Of a stretch of 64,000 bases of DNA, positions 37,317-45,692 are shown one piece after another. A program made the translations under genes and the position numbers. The notes under the pieces were generated by a model. The model saw nothing but the letters and a program-made list of their open reading frames with translations, was not told where the DNA came from and made no database searches. Every line of letters begins with the position of its first letter. The stretch's first letter is position 1. Origin of the DNA: Candidatus Gastranaerophilales bacterium (GTDB lineage Bacteria > Cyanobacteriota > Vampirovibrionia > Gastranaerophilales > Gastranaerophilaceae); assembly GCA_947630045.1 (NCBI GenBank), contig CANRGC010000008.1, forward strand, positions 1-64,000, written 5' to 3'.

Positions 37317-38395
37317 TGATAATTGACGATAACGAAAAACATAATAAACTTTTTTCTAAGCCGCCTGTTGAAAAATCGGGCGACTTAGAAAAAAATGAAA
37401 CGGAATTTGACAGAACTTTTGATAAAAACATTCGCCCCAAAACTTTTGAAGATTATATCGGTCAAAATTCCGTAAAAGAAACCCTTAAAATCACGATTGC
37501 GGCTTCAAAGAAAAGGAATGTTCAGCTTGACCATATTCTTTTGTATGGTCCTCCCGGTCTTGGAAAAACCACTCTTGCAAATATAATTGCGAACGAATGT
37601 AATGTAAATATTAAAATAACTTCCGCACCGGCACTTGAGCGCCCGAGAGATATAATCGGAATTTTAATGTCTTTAAAAGAGGGAGAAATGCTTTTTATAG
37701 ACGAAATTCACAGGCTTAACAAGGTCGCCGAAGAAATTTTATATCCCGCAATGGAAGATTTTGCGCTCGATTTAACCACGGGCAAAAGCCAAACCGTTAA
37801 AACCATGAGAGTTCCTTTAAAAAAGTTTACATTAATCGGCGCCACTACAAAAGCAGGCGCGCTTTCAGGACCACTTCGGGACAGATTTGGCATTATTCAC
37901 AGACTTGAATTTTATTCGGTCGAAGAATTGAGCAGGGTAGTAAAAAGAAGCGCAAAAATTTTAAATGTCGAAATTGATGATTTAGGCGCTCTTGAAATAG
38001 CAAAAAGGTCAAGACAAACCCCAAGAATAGCAAACAGACTTATAAAAAGGGCTTCCGATTGGGCGCTTGTTAAAGAAAGCGGAAAAATTACAAAAGAAAT
38101 TGCAAAGGATGCGCTTGACGCCTTAAATATAGACGATTTTGGGCTTGATGTTACGGACAGAGAGCTTTTAAAACTAATAATAAATAATTATGAAGGCGGC
38201 CCTGTCGGAATTGAAACTTTAAGCGTTGCTTTAGGTGAAGATATAAGGACAATTGAAGATGTTATCGAACCTTACCTTTTGCAGTCGGGCTTTTTAAAGC
38301 GCACCCAAAGAGGGCGTGTTGCCACAAGAAAAGCTTATGAACATTTGGGCATAAAATATAATAACAACGGTCAAATCGGGCTTTTTGAACAGTAA
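37316..38395 (+). CDS. ruvB: Holliday junction branch-migration helicase RuvB
   Basis: A 359-residue AAA+ ring ATPase that drives RuvA-bound junctions. Walker A is G-P-P-G-L-G-K-T-T near residue 83; Walker B is L-F-I-D-E-I-H-R. The family motifs R-P-x-T-F-x-D-Y-I-G-Q and G-A-T-T-K-A-G are intact, as is the DNA-binding winged helix with [10 protein letters not shown]. It has a 30-residue polar N-terminal extension. The ruvA gene is not in the window. It abuts ftsX tail to tail with no intergenic bases. Confidence 0.96.
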   Translation: MIIDDNEKHNKLFSKPPVEKSGDLEKNETEFDRTFDKNIRPKTFEDYIGQNSVKETLKITIAASKKRNVQLDHILLYGPPGLGKTTLANIIANECNVNIKITSAPALERPRDIIGILMSLKEGEMLFIDEIHRLNKVAEEILYPAMEDFALDLTTGKSQTVKTMRVPLKKFTLIGATTKAGALSGPLRDRFGIIHRLEFYSVEELSRVVKRSAKILNVEIDDLGALEIAKRSRQTPRIANRLIKRASDWALVKESGKITKEIAKDALDALNIDDFGLDVTDRELLKLIINNYEGGPVGIETLSVALGEDIRTIEDVIEPYLLQSGFLKRTQRGRVATRKAYEHLGIKYNNNGQIGLFEQ

Positions 38396-39316
38396 CTATA
38401 CTTGAAGGTGTTTTTTAATACACATAAAGCTTCCGAGAGCGCAACAGAATGTTCCAAGGGCAATAACACTTAATATTGTAACCACTTGGAATATTACACA
38501 AACGCTTGTCGGCGCCATAAAAAATTCATGGAGTTTATACATGAAATTATTAACCGTATATACGGGGAAAAGCGCAAAAATCGCACCGATAAACCCGTAA
38601 ATCGAACCTTGCAAGATTAAAGGAAATTTAATATACCAGTTAGAAACGCCCATGAGCCTCATTATTTCGATTTCTTCTTTTCTTGATTGAATAACAAGCT
38701 GAATTGTGTTGCTTATAATTGTCATTGTTAAAATAAATGCACCGATAACAACAACAATCGTGGCAACATGGCTCAATTGGCTTAAGGCTTGGAATTTTTT
38801 AACCCAGTCTTTAACATAATTCGTATCTTTCACTCCTTTAACGGATTTAACCTGAGTTAAGACCCCTTCCAAATTTTTGACATCGTCCACTTTAATATGC
38901 AAAGTGTCGGGCAGAGGGTTTGAAACCTCGGGAACATCTATTTCTGTTTTCAAATCTTGCCAAGCTTTTTCTTTTGAAATGAATTTAATATTTTTAACAT
39001 GGTCAATATTTTTGACATCTGATATAACGGCTTTTGAGTCAGCATTCGGCGCAAGATAAGCCGACACCTGTAAAGTTCCGCCAAGCTCGTTTAAAACTGA
39101 TTGAAAAGAAAGAGAAGACCTTAAAAGCACGCCAAAAATGGTTAAAATTGCAAACATCGTGGAAACAATTGCAATATTAATAAGTCCGGCCTGTTGAATG
39201 CCTTTAAGTGTTTCCAAAATCATTCTGTAAAAAATTCTAATCTCAGTCAGCCAATCTTTTGGAATATGAGATTTAACTTTCTGTTTTATTTTTCTTCTGG
39301 TTTCGCCGTTAGCCAT
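38396..39316 (-). CDS. ftsX: Cell-division permease FtsX
   Basis: The 306-residue membrane partner of FtsE. A cytoplasmic basic N-terminus leads into the first helix (about 50-72), then an extracytoplasmic loop (about 75-190), and three more helices. FtsEX governs peptidoglycan hydrolases at the septum. The start at 39316 overlaps the ftsE stop by 8 bp; an upstream ATG at 39334 has its AAGG directly against the codon. Confidence 0.92.
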   Translation of the reverse strand: MANGETRRKIKQKVKSHIPKDWLTEIRIFYRMILETLKGIQQAGLINIAIVSTMFAILTIFGVLLRSSLSFQSVLNELGGTLQVSAYLAPNADSKAVISDVKNIDHVKNIKFISKEKAWQDLKTEIDVPEVSNPLPDTLHIKVDDVKNLEGVLTQVKSVKGVKDTNYVKDWVKKFQALSQLSHVATIVVVIGAFILTMTIISNTIQLVIQSRKEEIEIMRLMGVSNWYIKFPLILQGSIYGFIGAIFALFPVYTVNNFMYKLHEFFMAPTSVCVIFQVVTILSVIALGTFCCALGSFMCIKKHLQV

Positions 39317-39983
39317 ACGTTCCCGCCTGTACATCCTTAATAATTTGACCCTCGCTCAACGTGATGACCCTTTTTCTGAAATAATCAACAATAGCATGGT
39401 CATGCGTTGAGACAAGAATTGTAATTCCTCTTTGATTAACCTGATCGAGAATTTCCATAACTTCCATAGAGTTTCTCGGGTCAAGGTTTCCCGTCGGTTC
39501 ATCCGCAATTAATAACGGCGGGCCGTTAACAATTGCTCTTGCAATTGAAACCCTCTGTTGTTCGCCGCCCGAAAGCTCAGTTGGTCTTGATTTTGCCTTA
39601 TGTTCAAGCCCGACAATATTAAGAGCGCCATAAACTCTGGCTTCTATCTCTCTTGAAGAAATGCCCAGAGTTCTTATTACGTAAGCAATGTTGTCGTAAA
39701 CAGTGTGGTTTTGAAGAAGCTTAAAGTCTTGAAAAACAATACCCATACATCTTCTGAGGTTTGGAATTTTATTCGGGTGAAGGTTTCCGATGTTTATCCC
39801 CCCGATTAAAACTTGCCCCCTTGTCGGTTTTTCTTCCATATATAAAAGCTTCATTAAGGTAGATTTGCCGGCGCCTGATGCTCCTGTTAAAAAGACAAAT
39901 TCCCCCGGCTTAATATGTAAATTTACGTTATAGAGGGCGGGTTTGCTTTTATACTGTTTAGTAACATCTTTTAATATAATCAA
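39309..39983 (-). CDS. ftsE: Cell-division ATPase FtsE
   Basis: A 224-residue ABC ATPase. Walker A is G-A-S-G-A-G-K-S-T near residue 34, the signature is L-S-G-G-E-Q-Q-R, and Walker B is L-L-I-A-D-E-P-T-G-N-L-D-P followed by the switch His in S-T-H-D-H. Together with the overlapping ftsX it forms the septal FtsEX complex. The TagA-like gene 18 bp upstream reads the same way and may be co-transcribed. Confidence 0.95.
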   Translation of the reverse strand: MIILKDVTKQYKSKPALYNVNLHIKPGEFVFLTGASGAGKSTLMKLLYMEEKPTRGQVLIGGINIGNLHPNKIPNLRRCMGIVFQDFKLLQNHTVYDNIAYVIRTLGISSREIEARVYGALNIVGLEHKAKSRPTELSGGEQQRVSIARAIVNGPPLLIADEPTGNLDPRNSMEVMEILDQVNQRGITILVSTHDHAIVDYFRKRVITLSEGQIIKDVQAGTYG

Positions 39984-40001
39984 ATTAAAAAATTCCTCTG
40001 A

Positions 40002-40733
40002 TTAGTCTTTTGAAACTATACTATCAATTATACTTTGAAAAAAGAATATTGGCAAAGTCGGAAAAATTCTTTTAAATCTTTCGGGCTGTTTTATGGTTCT
40101 GTAGAGCCATTCAAGCCCCAATTTTCTGTAAATTTCCGGCGCAAGCTTAACGCACCCCGAAAAAACGTCAAAAGTGCCGCCGACACCAATCATAACTCCG
40201 CATTGCATTCTTTTTTTCAGTTCGTATATAAAAAGTTCCTGTTTGGGAGCACCCATGGCGCAGAGAATAAATTTGGCGCCCGAGTTAACAATCTTATCTA
40301 TGATTGGTGAAAAGTCTGAAAAATAGCCGTCATTTGTGCAAACTATATTAATATTGGGGTGTTTTGTTTTAATGTTTTGAGTTGCAAGATTTAATATTTC
40401 AGGCTTTGCGCCGATAAGTGCAACAGGAATTCCCGCTTTTTCGCACTCATCAAGCATTCTATAGCTTAAGTCAACTCCCGTAACTTTTTCTTGAGAAATT
40501 CCTTTTAATTTAAGCGCAATTTGAATGCCAACCCCGTCAGGAGTAACAATTTCAGCTTCATGTAAAACTTTTTTAAGAACGGGGTTTTTCTTCGCCTGTT
40601 GAATAATTTCGGGATTTATGGTTTCCAGATGAACGACTTTGTTGTTTTTAATTGAATCAAGACACTCAAAAATAACCTCGTCAAAAGTCATTAAATCAAC
40701 GTCATACCCTTGAATTTTTGCTCTCTTTTCCAT
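40002..40733 (-). CDS. WecG/TagA/CpsF-family glycosyltransferase
   Basis: A 243-residue GT26 enzyme. Motifs seen are T-P-D-G-V-G, G-Y-F-S-D-F, A-M-G-A-P-K-Q-E and G-V-G-G-T-F-D-V-F-S-G, then the C-terminal G-L-E-W-L-Y-R-T-I-K-Q-P-E-R. Such enzymes add N-acetylmannosamine-type sugars to lipid-linked intermediates at the membrane, e.g. for teichoic acid or enterobacterial common antigen. The exact product is unknown. It probably has a leaderless message and lies upstream of ftsEX. Confidence 0.92.
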   Translation of the reverse strand: MEKRAKIQGYDVDLMTFDEVIFECLDSIKNNKVVHLETINPEIIQQAKKNPVLKKVLHEAEIVTPDGVGIQIALKLKGISQEKVTGVDLSYRMLDECEKAGIPVALIGAKPEILNLATQNIKTKHPNINIVCTNDGYFSDFSPIIDKIVNSGAKFILCAMGAPKQELFIYELKKRMQCGVMIGVGGTFDVFSGCVKLAPEIYRKLGLEWLYRTIKQPERFKRIFPTLPIFFFQSIIDSIVSKD

Positions 40734-40740
40734 AATAAAA

Positions 40741-40768
40741 ATAATAACAGATAAAAACCTATATTCAA
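40741..40768 (-). promoter_or_regulatory. Promoter of the TagA-like gene (leaderless)
   Basis: Minus strand TTGAAT (40768-40763), 16 nt, TATTAT (40746-40741), ending 7 nt before the ATG at 40733. Confidence 0.5.
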
Positions 40769-40778
40769 GCGAAACGGT

Positions 40779-40807
40779 TTGACTTATAAAAATTTTATTT
40801 ATAGAAT
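40779..40807 (+). promoter_or_regulatory. Promoter of the Gfo/Idh/MocA gene
   Basis: TTGACT (40779-40784), 17 nt, TAGAAT (40802-40807) inside TATAGAAT. The leader before the ATG at 40856 is about 40 nt. Confidence 0.6.
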
Positions 40808-40855
40808 AAATATGATATTTTATTGTCAGGACTGATTTTAAGGAAGTTTAATAAT

Positions 40856-41857
40856 ATGACAAACGGCAAAATTGTTGGGGTAATAGGCTGCGGAATTTGG
40901 GGCAAAAACATTGTAAGAAACTTTTATAATTTAGGCGCCCTTCACACCGTTTGCGACTTGGATGATGATACTTTAAAAATGATAAATGAAACCTATAAAG
41001 GAACATCCACCACAAAAGATTTTAACACTCTTTTAAACAGCAAAGAAATCAAGGCAATTTGTGTTATCACCCCAAGCCACACTCATTTTAATCTTGTAAA
41101 ACTTGCTCTTGAACACGGAAAACATGTTTACGTTGAAAAGCCGATTTCAATTAAAGCGGATGAAGCATTAAAATTAAAAGAAATTGCCGAAGAAAAAAAT
41201 CTTGTTCTTATGGTGGGACACCTTCTTTTATATCACCCCGCCGTAAACAGATTAAAAATGCTCATAGAAGACGGCGTTTTGGGCAAAATTAAATATGTAC
41301 AAAGCGACAGATTGAATATAAACTATTTTAAAAATGACAGAAGCGTTATGTGGGACTTAGCTCCCCATGATGTTTCAATGGTTTCTTACGTCATTGATTC
41401 TGAGCCTGAAAAGGTTATTTCCGCAACCGGAACAAGCACGGAAGATAACAACATTTTCGATATAACTCATATCACAATAAAATACAAAAATGGCGTTATA
41501 GCTCAACTTTCAGACAGTTGGATACACCCTCAAAAGCGTGTAACGCTTATGGTTAGAGGTGATAAAGGAAGCGCAATTTTGGATGACACCCTTCCTGATC
41601 ACAAATTACTTGTATATGACAACACAAAACCGGGGCAGCAAAACATTGAAATTCCCGACTATATTGAAATTGAACCGTTAAAACTCGAATGTCAACATTT
41701 TCTGCACTGCATAGAAACGGGCAAAACTCCACGTTCGGGCGGCGAAAACGGTTACATGACGGTTAAAGCTCTTGAGGATGCCGAAAAAATAATGCTTGGC
41801 GCTCACAGAGGCGAACTTGATAACGTTGATTTTCTTTTATCAAGGTCAAAAAAATAA
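40856..41857 (+). CDS. Gfo/Idh/MocA-family NAD(P)-dependent oxidoreductase
   Basis: A 333-residue sugar-type oxidoreductase. The N-terminal Rossmann motif is V-I-G-C-G-I-W-G-K-N, and the family Lys lies in V-E-K-P-I-S. A C-terminal alpha/beta domain with H-D-V-S provides the substrate site. It may act on a nucleotide sugar for envelope glycans, in keeping with the divergent TagA-like gene; that is inference. The start at 40856 has AAGGAAG upstream; a TTG at 40823 does not. Confidence 0.9.
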   Translation: MTNGKIVGVIGCGIWGKNIVRNFYNLGALHTVCDLDDDTLKMINETYKGTSTTKDFNTLLNSKEIKAICVITPSHTHFNLVKLALEHGKHVYVEKPISIKADEALKLKEIAEEKNLVLMVGHLLLYHPAVNRLKMLIEDGVLGKIKYVQSDRLNINYFKNDRSVMWDLAPHDVSMVSYVIDSEPEKVISATGTSTEDNNIFDITHITIKYKNGVIAQLSDSWIHPQKRVTLMVRGDKGSAILDDTLPDHKLLVYDNTKPGQQNIEIPDYIEIEPLKLECQHFLHCIETGKTPRSGGENGYMTVKALEDAEKIMLGAHRGELDNVDFLLSRSKK

Positions 41858-41880
41858 TATATTTATAAAATTTTATACAA

Positions 41881-41917
41881 AAAAAATAATGCCTTGAAAT
41901 ATAAGGCATTATTTTTT
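41881..41917. terminator. Bidirectional intrinsic terminator
   Basis: AAAAAATAATGCCTT (41881-41895) pairs with AAGGCATTATTTTTT (41903-41917), giving a 15-bp stem with A and T tracts on both sides. It serves two converging genes. Confidence 0.9.
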
Positions 41918-41938
41918 AAATTTTAGAAGCAAATCTGA

Positions 41939-42382
41939 TTAGTAACGACCTAAAATATCGTTAATTTTTTTGTTGCTTACCGTGTCATTGATATCATGTG
42001 CATACGGAACTGATGAAACGAATTTTTGCATTTTTTCATCAAATTCCTTGTCTGTAGCATCATCGCTGATTTCGGTCTTAGCTATAAGGCGTTGTCCGTC
42101 ATTTTCGTTTCTTGTAACATATAAAGACCAGTGTGATTTTTTGGGAGCAGGTACGTTATACCCCATGTTTAATGCGCCATAGAATTCATCTTTAGCTGAA
42201 TTAACATGAAGTGTGTAATTTGCGCCGATTGATTTTGTATTGATTGAAGCCAAGCTCTTATCAAGCGTATCAATTTTACCTGCACTGTTTTCGCATATTG
42301 ATTGCGCAGCTTTTTCAAATTTTGCCTTGTTTGCAATGTGTAATCTTCCAAACGAAGCGGAATTAACAGGTGATATCTGCAT
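41939..42382 (-). CDS. Hypothetical protein with N-terminal M-x-I-S-P ... FG signature
   Basis: A 147-residue protein of unknown function. The start M-Q-I-S-P-V-N-S-A-S-F-G-R at residues 1-13 matches the signature seen in three other proteins of this window. The rest is mixed alpha/beta and soluble, with no membrane segment. AAAGGAG sets the start at 42382; a longer frame to 42487 would overlap the proC 3' end. The gene lies 49 bp after proC, with its own ribosome site and a strong terminator. Confidence 0.8.
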   Translation of the reverse strand: MQISPVNSASFGRLHIANKAKFEKAAQSICENSAGKIDTLDKSLASINTKSIGANYTLHVNSAKDEFYGALNMGYNVPAPKKSHWSLYVTRNENDGQRLIAKTEISDDATDKEFDEKMQKFVSSVPYAHDINDTVSNKKINDILGRY

Positions 42383-42431
42383 ATCTCTCTCCTTTAAAAA
42401 TGTGACATTAAGTAAAAACACGAAAAAAAAT

Positions 42432-43238
42432 TTATTTGCTATTTCCCAATTCAACGGCACGATTGTAAGTTTTTTCAACCGTTTCATAAAGTATATCCTG
42501 AATATCGGAGTTTTCTAAAACTTTATTTCCTTCCGCCGTTGTTCCGTTTGGGGTTGTAACAGCCGTAATTAAATCTGTAGGGGAAGTTCCCGTTTCTAAA
42601 ATCATTTTTGCTGCGCCAAGAGCGGTTTGAGCCGACAATTTGAGCGCCGTTGAATAATCAAGTCCGAGTTTTTCTCCGCCTCTTGCAATTTTGTCAATAA
42701 TATAATAATAAAATGCGGGTCCCGAACCTGAAACGGCAGTGACGGCATTTATCATATCTTCATTTAAAATTTCGGCGCTGCCTAATGTGGAAAACATTTT
42801 GCGGACAAATTCAATGTCAGATTTATTTGCCGTTTTGCCGCCGCAAACAACGCTCATTCCTTCGTTTACCATAGCGGGCGTGTTTGGCATAACTCTGACA
42901 ATTCTTGCGCCTTTTATGGAATTTTCGTATTTTTCGGTTTTAATTCCCGCCAAAATTGAAATAATAAGTTTGTTTTCCGATAAATCTTTAATGTTGTTTA
43001 TAACCTCATCAACCACAAAAGGTTTTGTTGCAACCAAAACAACGGACGATTTTTCCAATAATTCTTTAACCGTTTTAACAGAATTAACTCCGAGAGCGGA
43101 TGTTGCTTTTGTTAAATGTTCAAAATTAACATCATAGGCAAACACGTTTTCTTTTTTCAAAAAACCTGATAATACTGCGCCTTTACAGATAGCATTAGCC
43201 ATTTTGCCAAAGCCGATAAAACCGAATGTTATATCCAT
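42432..43238 (-). CDS. proC: Pyrroline-5-carboxylate reductase
   Basis: A 268-residue enzyme that makes proline from pyrroline-5-carboxylate with NAD(P)H. The N-terminal G-F-I-G-F-G-K-M-A Rossmann motif, M-P-N-T-P-A and V-S-G-S-G-P-A-F are all present, and the C-terminal helices carry the T-x-P-x-G-T-T-A-E-G signature. AAGGAG is 8-9 nt before the ATG. It is divergent from rpmH. Confidence 0.95.
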   Translation of the reverse strand: MDITFGFIGFGKMANAICKGAVLSGFLKKENVFAYDVNFEHLTKATSALGVNSVKTVKELLEKSSVVLVATKPFVVDEVINNIKDLSENKLIISILAGIKTEKYENSIKGARIVRVMPNTPAMVNEGMSVVCGGKTANKSDIEFVRKMFSTLGSAEILNEDMINAVTAVSGSGPAFYYYIIDKIARGGEKLGLDYSTALKLSAQTALGAAKMILETGTSPTDLITAVTTPNGTTAEGNKVLENSDIQDILYETVEKTYNRAVELGNSK

Positions 43239-43262
43239 TAATTAAACTCCTTCTTGTCAAAC

Positions 43263-43291
43263 TTGACAGTAAATTTTGTCTAATTTATCAT
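43263..43291 (+). promoter_or_regulatory. Promoter of rpmH-rnpA
   Basis: Consensus TTGACA (43263-43268), 17 nt, TATCAT (43286-43291). The -35 is the right half of a perfect palindrome TGTCAA-AC-TTGACA at 43255-43268. Confidence 0.6.
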
Positions 43292-43331
43292 AATAAAGTT
43301 ATAATCAAAAATCAATATCAAGGAGTAATAT

Positions 43332-43484
43332 ATGCGCCGCACACTAGAAGGTACAAAAAGAAAAAGACAAAAAGTTTCAGGTTTCAGAGCAAGAATGGCA
43401 ACGCCGGAAGGTCAAAATACCATTAACAGACGCCGTGCAAAAGGTCGTCATCAAGTTGCAATAACAGCTAAGAACCGTGCTTAA
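43332..43484 (+). CDS. rpmH: 50S ribosomal protein L34
   Basis: The frame encodes 50 residues with the L34 signature: a basic peptide with [17 protein letters not shown] and G-R-H-Q. GGAG lies 7 nt before the ATG. It overlaps rnpA by 8 bp, the classic rpmH-rnpA arrangement. No dnaA box or dnaA gene is visible next to it, so this is not evidently the origin region. Confidence 0.95.
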   Translation: MRRTLEGTKRKRQKVSGFRARMATPEGQNTINRRRAKGRHQVAITAKNRA

Positions 43485-43833
43485 TAAAAAAAACAGACTT
43501 ACATCAAACTCATCTTTTAAGGCAACTTATTTTCAAAAAAATGTTGTTTCGGATGAGTTTTTTGTTTTATATGCCGGAAAGGCTAAAGAAAACAAGGACA
43601 CGCAAACAAAATTCGGTTTTGTTGTAAGCAAAAAAGTTCACAAAAGAGCAGTAATAAGGAATAAGATTAAAAGAAGACTCAGAGAGTCAGTTCGGAAATA
43701 TTTAGCGGAAGTAAACCCGATATTTATGAGTGCAATATTTATAGCAAAAGAAAAAAGCAGCGAGGCTACTTTTTGCGAGATATTAAAAAGTGTTTACAAA
43801 CTTATAGATAAAATGGCAAATAAAAGATTTTAG
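43477..43833 (+). CDS. rnpA: Ribonuclease P protein component
   Basis: A 118-residue basic protein starting at a GTG inside the rpmH end. It has [22 protein letters not shown], the R-N-R-box region of RnpA, which binds the catalytic RNA and helps tRNA 5' maturation. The usual followers yidD and yidC are absent; uridine-kinase-like genes come next. Confidence 0.95.
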   Translation: MLNKKNRLTSNSSFKATYFQKNVVSDEFFVLYAGKAKENKDTQTKFGFVVSKKVHKRAVIRNKIKRRLRESVRKYLAEVNPIFMSAIFIAKEKSSEATFCEILKSVYKLIDKMANKRF

Positions 43834-43848
43834 GAGTTTTGTTCAACT

Positions 43849-44706
43849 ATGAACGCACTAATAGAAGCATTTGACTCAAAAACAAAAGATAAAATTCAAA
43901 AACCCGATTTTGATACGAGAATCGGCAGAGAACTTTTGGCTTTTTATCTTCAAACAAAATTTAAACAGATTATAAATTTCGATAAAAAGTCTGAAAAACA
44001 AATGTTTATCGAAATAAAAGACGATTTTCTCTCAAACTTTTTGGAAAGACTTGTTAACAACCCCAAAAAACATATTTTAATCGGAATAACAGGCGAGTCT
44101 GCCTCGGGAAAGTCCACAATCTGTAAAGAAATTCAAAAAATTGTTGATGAATACAATATGCCCATTTGTCTTTTAAATGCAGACAATTATTTTAAAGACA
44201 TTTCAGATTTAATCAAAAAGTGCGGTTCTTTTGACAAACTTCGTGATATGGGTCATGACGTTGACGCACCCGAAAATTTCAGATTAGATTTATTAAAAGA
44301 ACATGCAATCAAGCTTCAAAACGGGGAAGACGTTAAAATTCCAAAATATTTAACTAACGGCACGGGCGTTTCGGTTTTAAACGCAACATTTGTAAAATCA
44401 AAGAAAATCATCGTTATTGAAGGAATGGCAACCACTTTTGAGGCGGTCAAAGACCTTTTTGATATTAAAGTTTATGTCGAAGTTGATAAAAAAATAAGGC
44501 GCAAACGCTTTTTAGACAGGGCAAAAGAAAGAAATCAAGATATGGAAAATGCCCTTAAACACTGGGAATATGTTTTAAAAGCCGGCGAAAAATATATAAT
44601 ACCCGCAAAGAAAGAGGCTGATATTATTATAGACGGCGGCTGCGATTTAAAATATTTTTCACAAATTATTGAATTTATTAATCATATTACAAATTCATTT
44701 GAATAA
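43849..44706 (+). CDS. Uridine-kinase-like P-loop protein (copy 1)
   Basis: A 285-residue protein. A helical N-terminal region (1-85) precedes a kinase domain with Walker A G-E-S-A-S-G-K-S-T near residue 84, N-A-D-N-Y-F-K-D and V-I-E-G-M. The domain is related to uridine kinase/phosphoribulokinase. The substrate is uncertain, since the G-S-F-D-K-L and D-A-P-E-N-F-R segments differ from Udk. It is a tandem paralog of the next gene and lies 15 bp after rnpA. Confidence 0.8.
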   Translation: MNALIEAFDSKTKDKIQKPDFDTRIGRELLAFYLQTKFKQIINFDKKSEKQMFIEIKDDFLSNFLERLVNNPKKHILIGITGESASGKSTICKEIQKIVDEYNMPICLLNADNYFKDISDLIKKCGSFDKLRDMGHDVDAPENFRLDLLKEHAIKLQNGEDVKIPKYLTNGTGVSVLNATFVKSKKIIVIEGMATTFEAVKDLFDIKVYVEVDKKIRRKRFLDRAKERNQDMENALKHWEYVLKAGEKYIIPAKKEADIIIDGGCDLKYFSQIIEFINHITNSFE

Positions 44707-44720
44707 AGAAAGGCTGTAAA

Positions 44721-45692
44721 ATGCTTATTTCGCCCATTACCGGTAAAAATTACATACCGTTTGGAAGGAACAACACAACAACAATTGACAAAAATAAAAA
44801 TAAAAAGAAGCAGGATATTAATTCGGAGCATATTTATGCAGTAAAATATTATCCTCCGAATGCATATACTGTTATAAAATATGGAGTTGTGCCAATCGGT
44901 CCAAACACCACGCTTAAAAGAAATTTGAACTCTATTTTTACAAAAAATCAACAAGGTGAAAACCCGATAATTTTAAACTTTAACAGCGATGTTTTAGAAA
45001 AAATTGAAAACAAATTAAACCAAACGCCAAAAAGGGGGCTTGTTATAGGAATAACCGGAAAGTCCGCCGCAGGAAAATCAACCCTGACGGAAAAATTTGT
45101 GAACCTTGCAAAACAAAAGGGGGTTGATATTACCGTTGTGAATGGTGATTCTTATTTTAAAGACACGCAAAAACTTGTAAAAGAAGCGGGCAGTTTTGAT
45201 AAACTAATTCAAAACGGTTTTGAATTTGACGCACCTTCAAACTTTAGGCTTGACCTTTTGAAAAAACATTTAAATATGTTATCGGAAGGAAAAGAAATAA
45301 AAACTCCGCACTATGTAGGAAACGGCACAGGCATTTCTAACTTAAACGTTCATCCGATAAGCCCCGCCCGTGTAATAATTCTTGAAGGTTTGCCTTCCAT
45401 GTATCCGAAAGTTAAAGACGCTCTTGATGTTAAAGTTTATATTGACACTAACAATGAAAACGAAAGGCTCAGAAGATATAAAGAGCGTGCGCCTTTCAGA
45501 CACCCCGAACAAACCGAAGCGGACATTTTAAACCAGTATACTTCAACAACAAAGGCTGCGGATAAATATATTGCGCCTCATAAAGGTGAAGCGGACATTG
45601 TTTTAAACAGCGGTGTTCCCTTAAATGAACTTGAAGAATTTTTTGACAAATTGACAGATACAATTGCAAAATCAAAGAAAAGCAACCTTTAA
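44721..45692 (+). CDS. Uridine-kinase-like P-loop protein (copy 2) with N-terminal FG signature
   Basis: A 323-residue paralog of the preceding gene, 14 bp downstream. The N-terminus differs: M-L-I-S-P-I-T-G-K-N-Y-I-P-F-G-R at residues 1-16 matches the putative tag, followed by a basic Lys/Asn stretch. The kinase domain has G-K-S-A-A-G-K-S-T near residue 113, N-G-D-S-Y-F-K-D, then F-D-A-P-S-N-F-R as in copy 1. Thus one copy carries the signature and the other does not. GAAAGG lies before the ATG. Confidence 0.8.
   Translation: MLISPITGKNYIPFGRNNTTTIDKNKNKKKQDINSEHIYAVKYYPPNAYTVIKYGVVPIGPNTTLKRNLNSIFTKNQQGENPIILNFNSDVLEKIENKLNQTPKRGLVIGITGKSAAGKSTLTEKFVNLAKQKGVDITVVNGDSYFKDTQKLVKEAGSFDKLIQNGFEFDAPSNFRLDLLKKHLNMLSEGKEIKTPHYVGNGTGISNLNVHPISPARVIILEGLPSMYPKVKDALDVKVYIDTNNENERLRRYKERAPFRHPEQTEADILNQYTSTTKAADKYIAPHKGEADIVLNSGVPLNELEEFFDKLTDTIAKSKKSNL

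Noticed and set aside
43332-43833. Replication origin beside rpmH-rnpA
   Set aside because: No dnaA gene, dnaN gene or cluster of DnaA boxes is visible around the pair.
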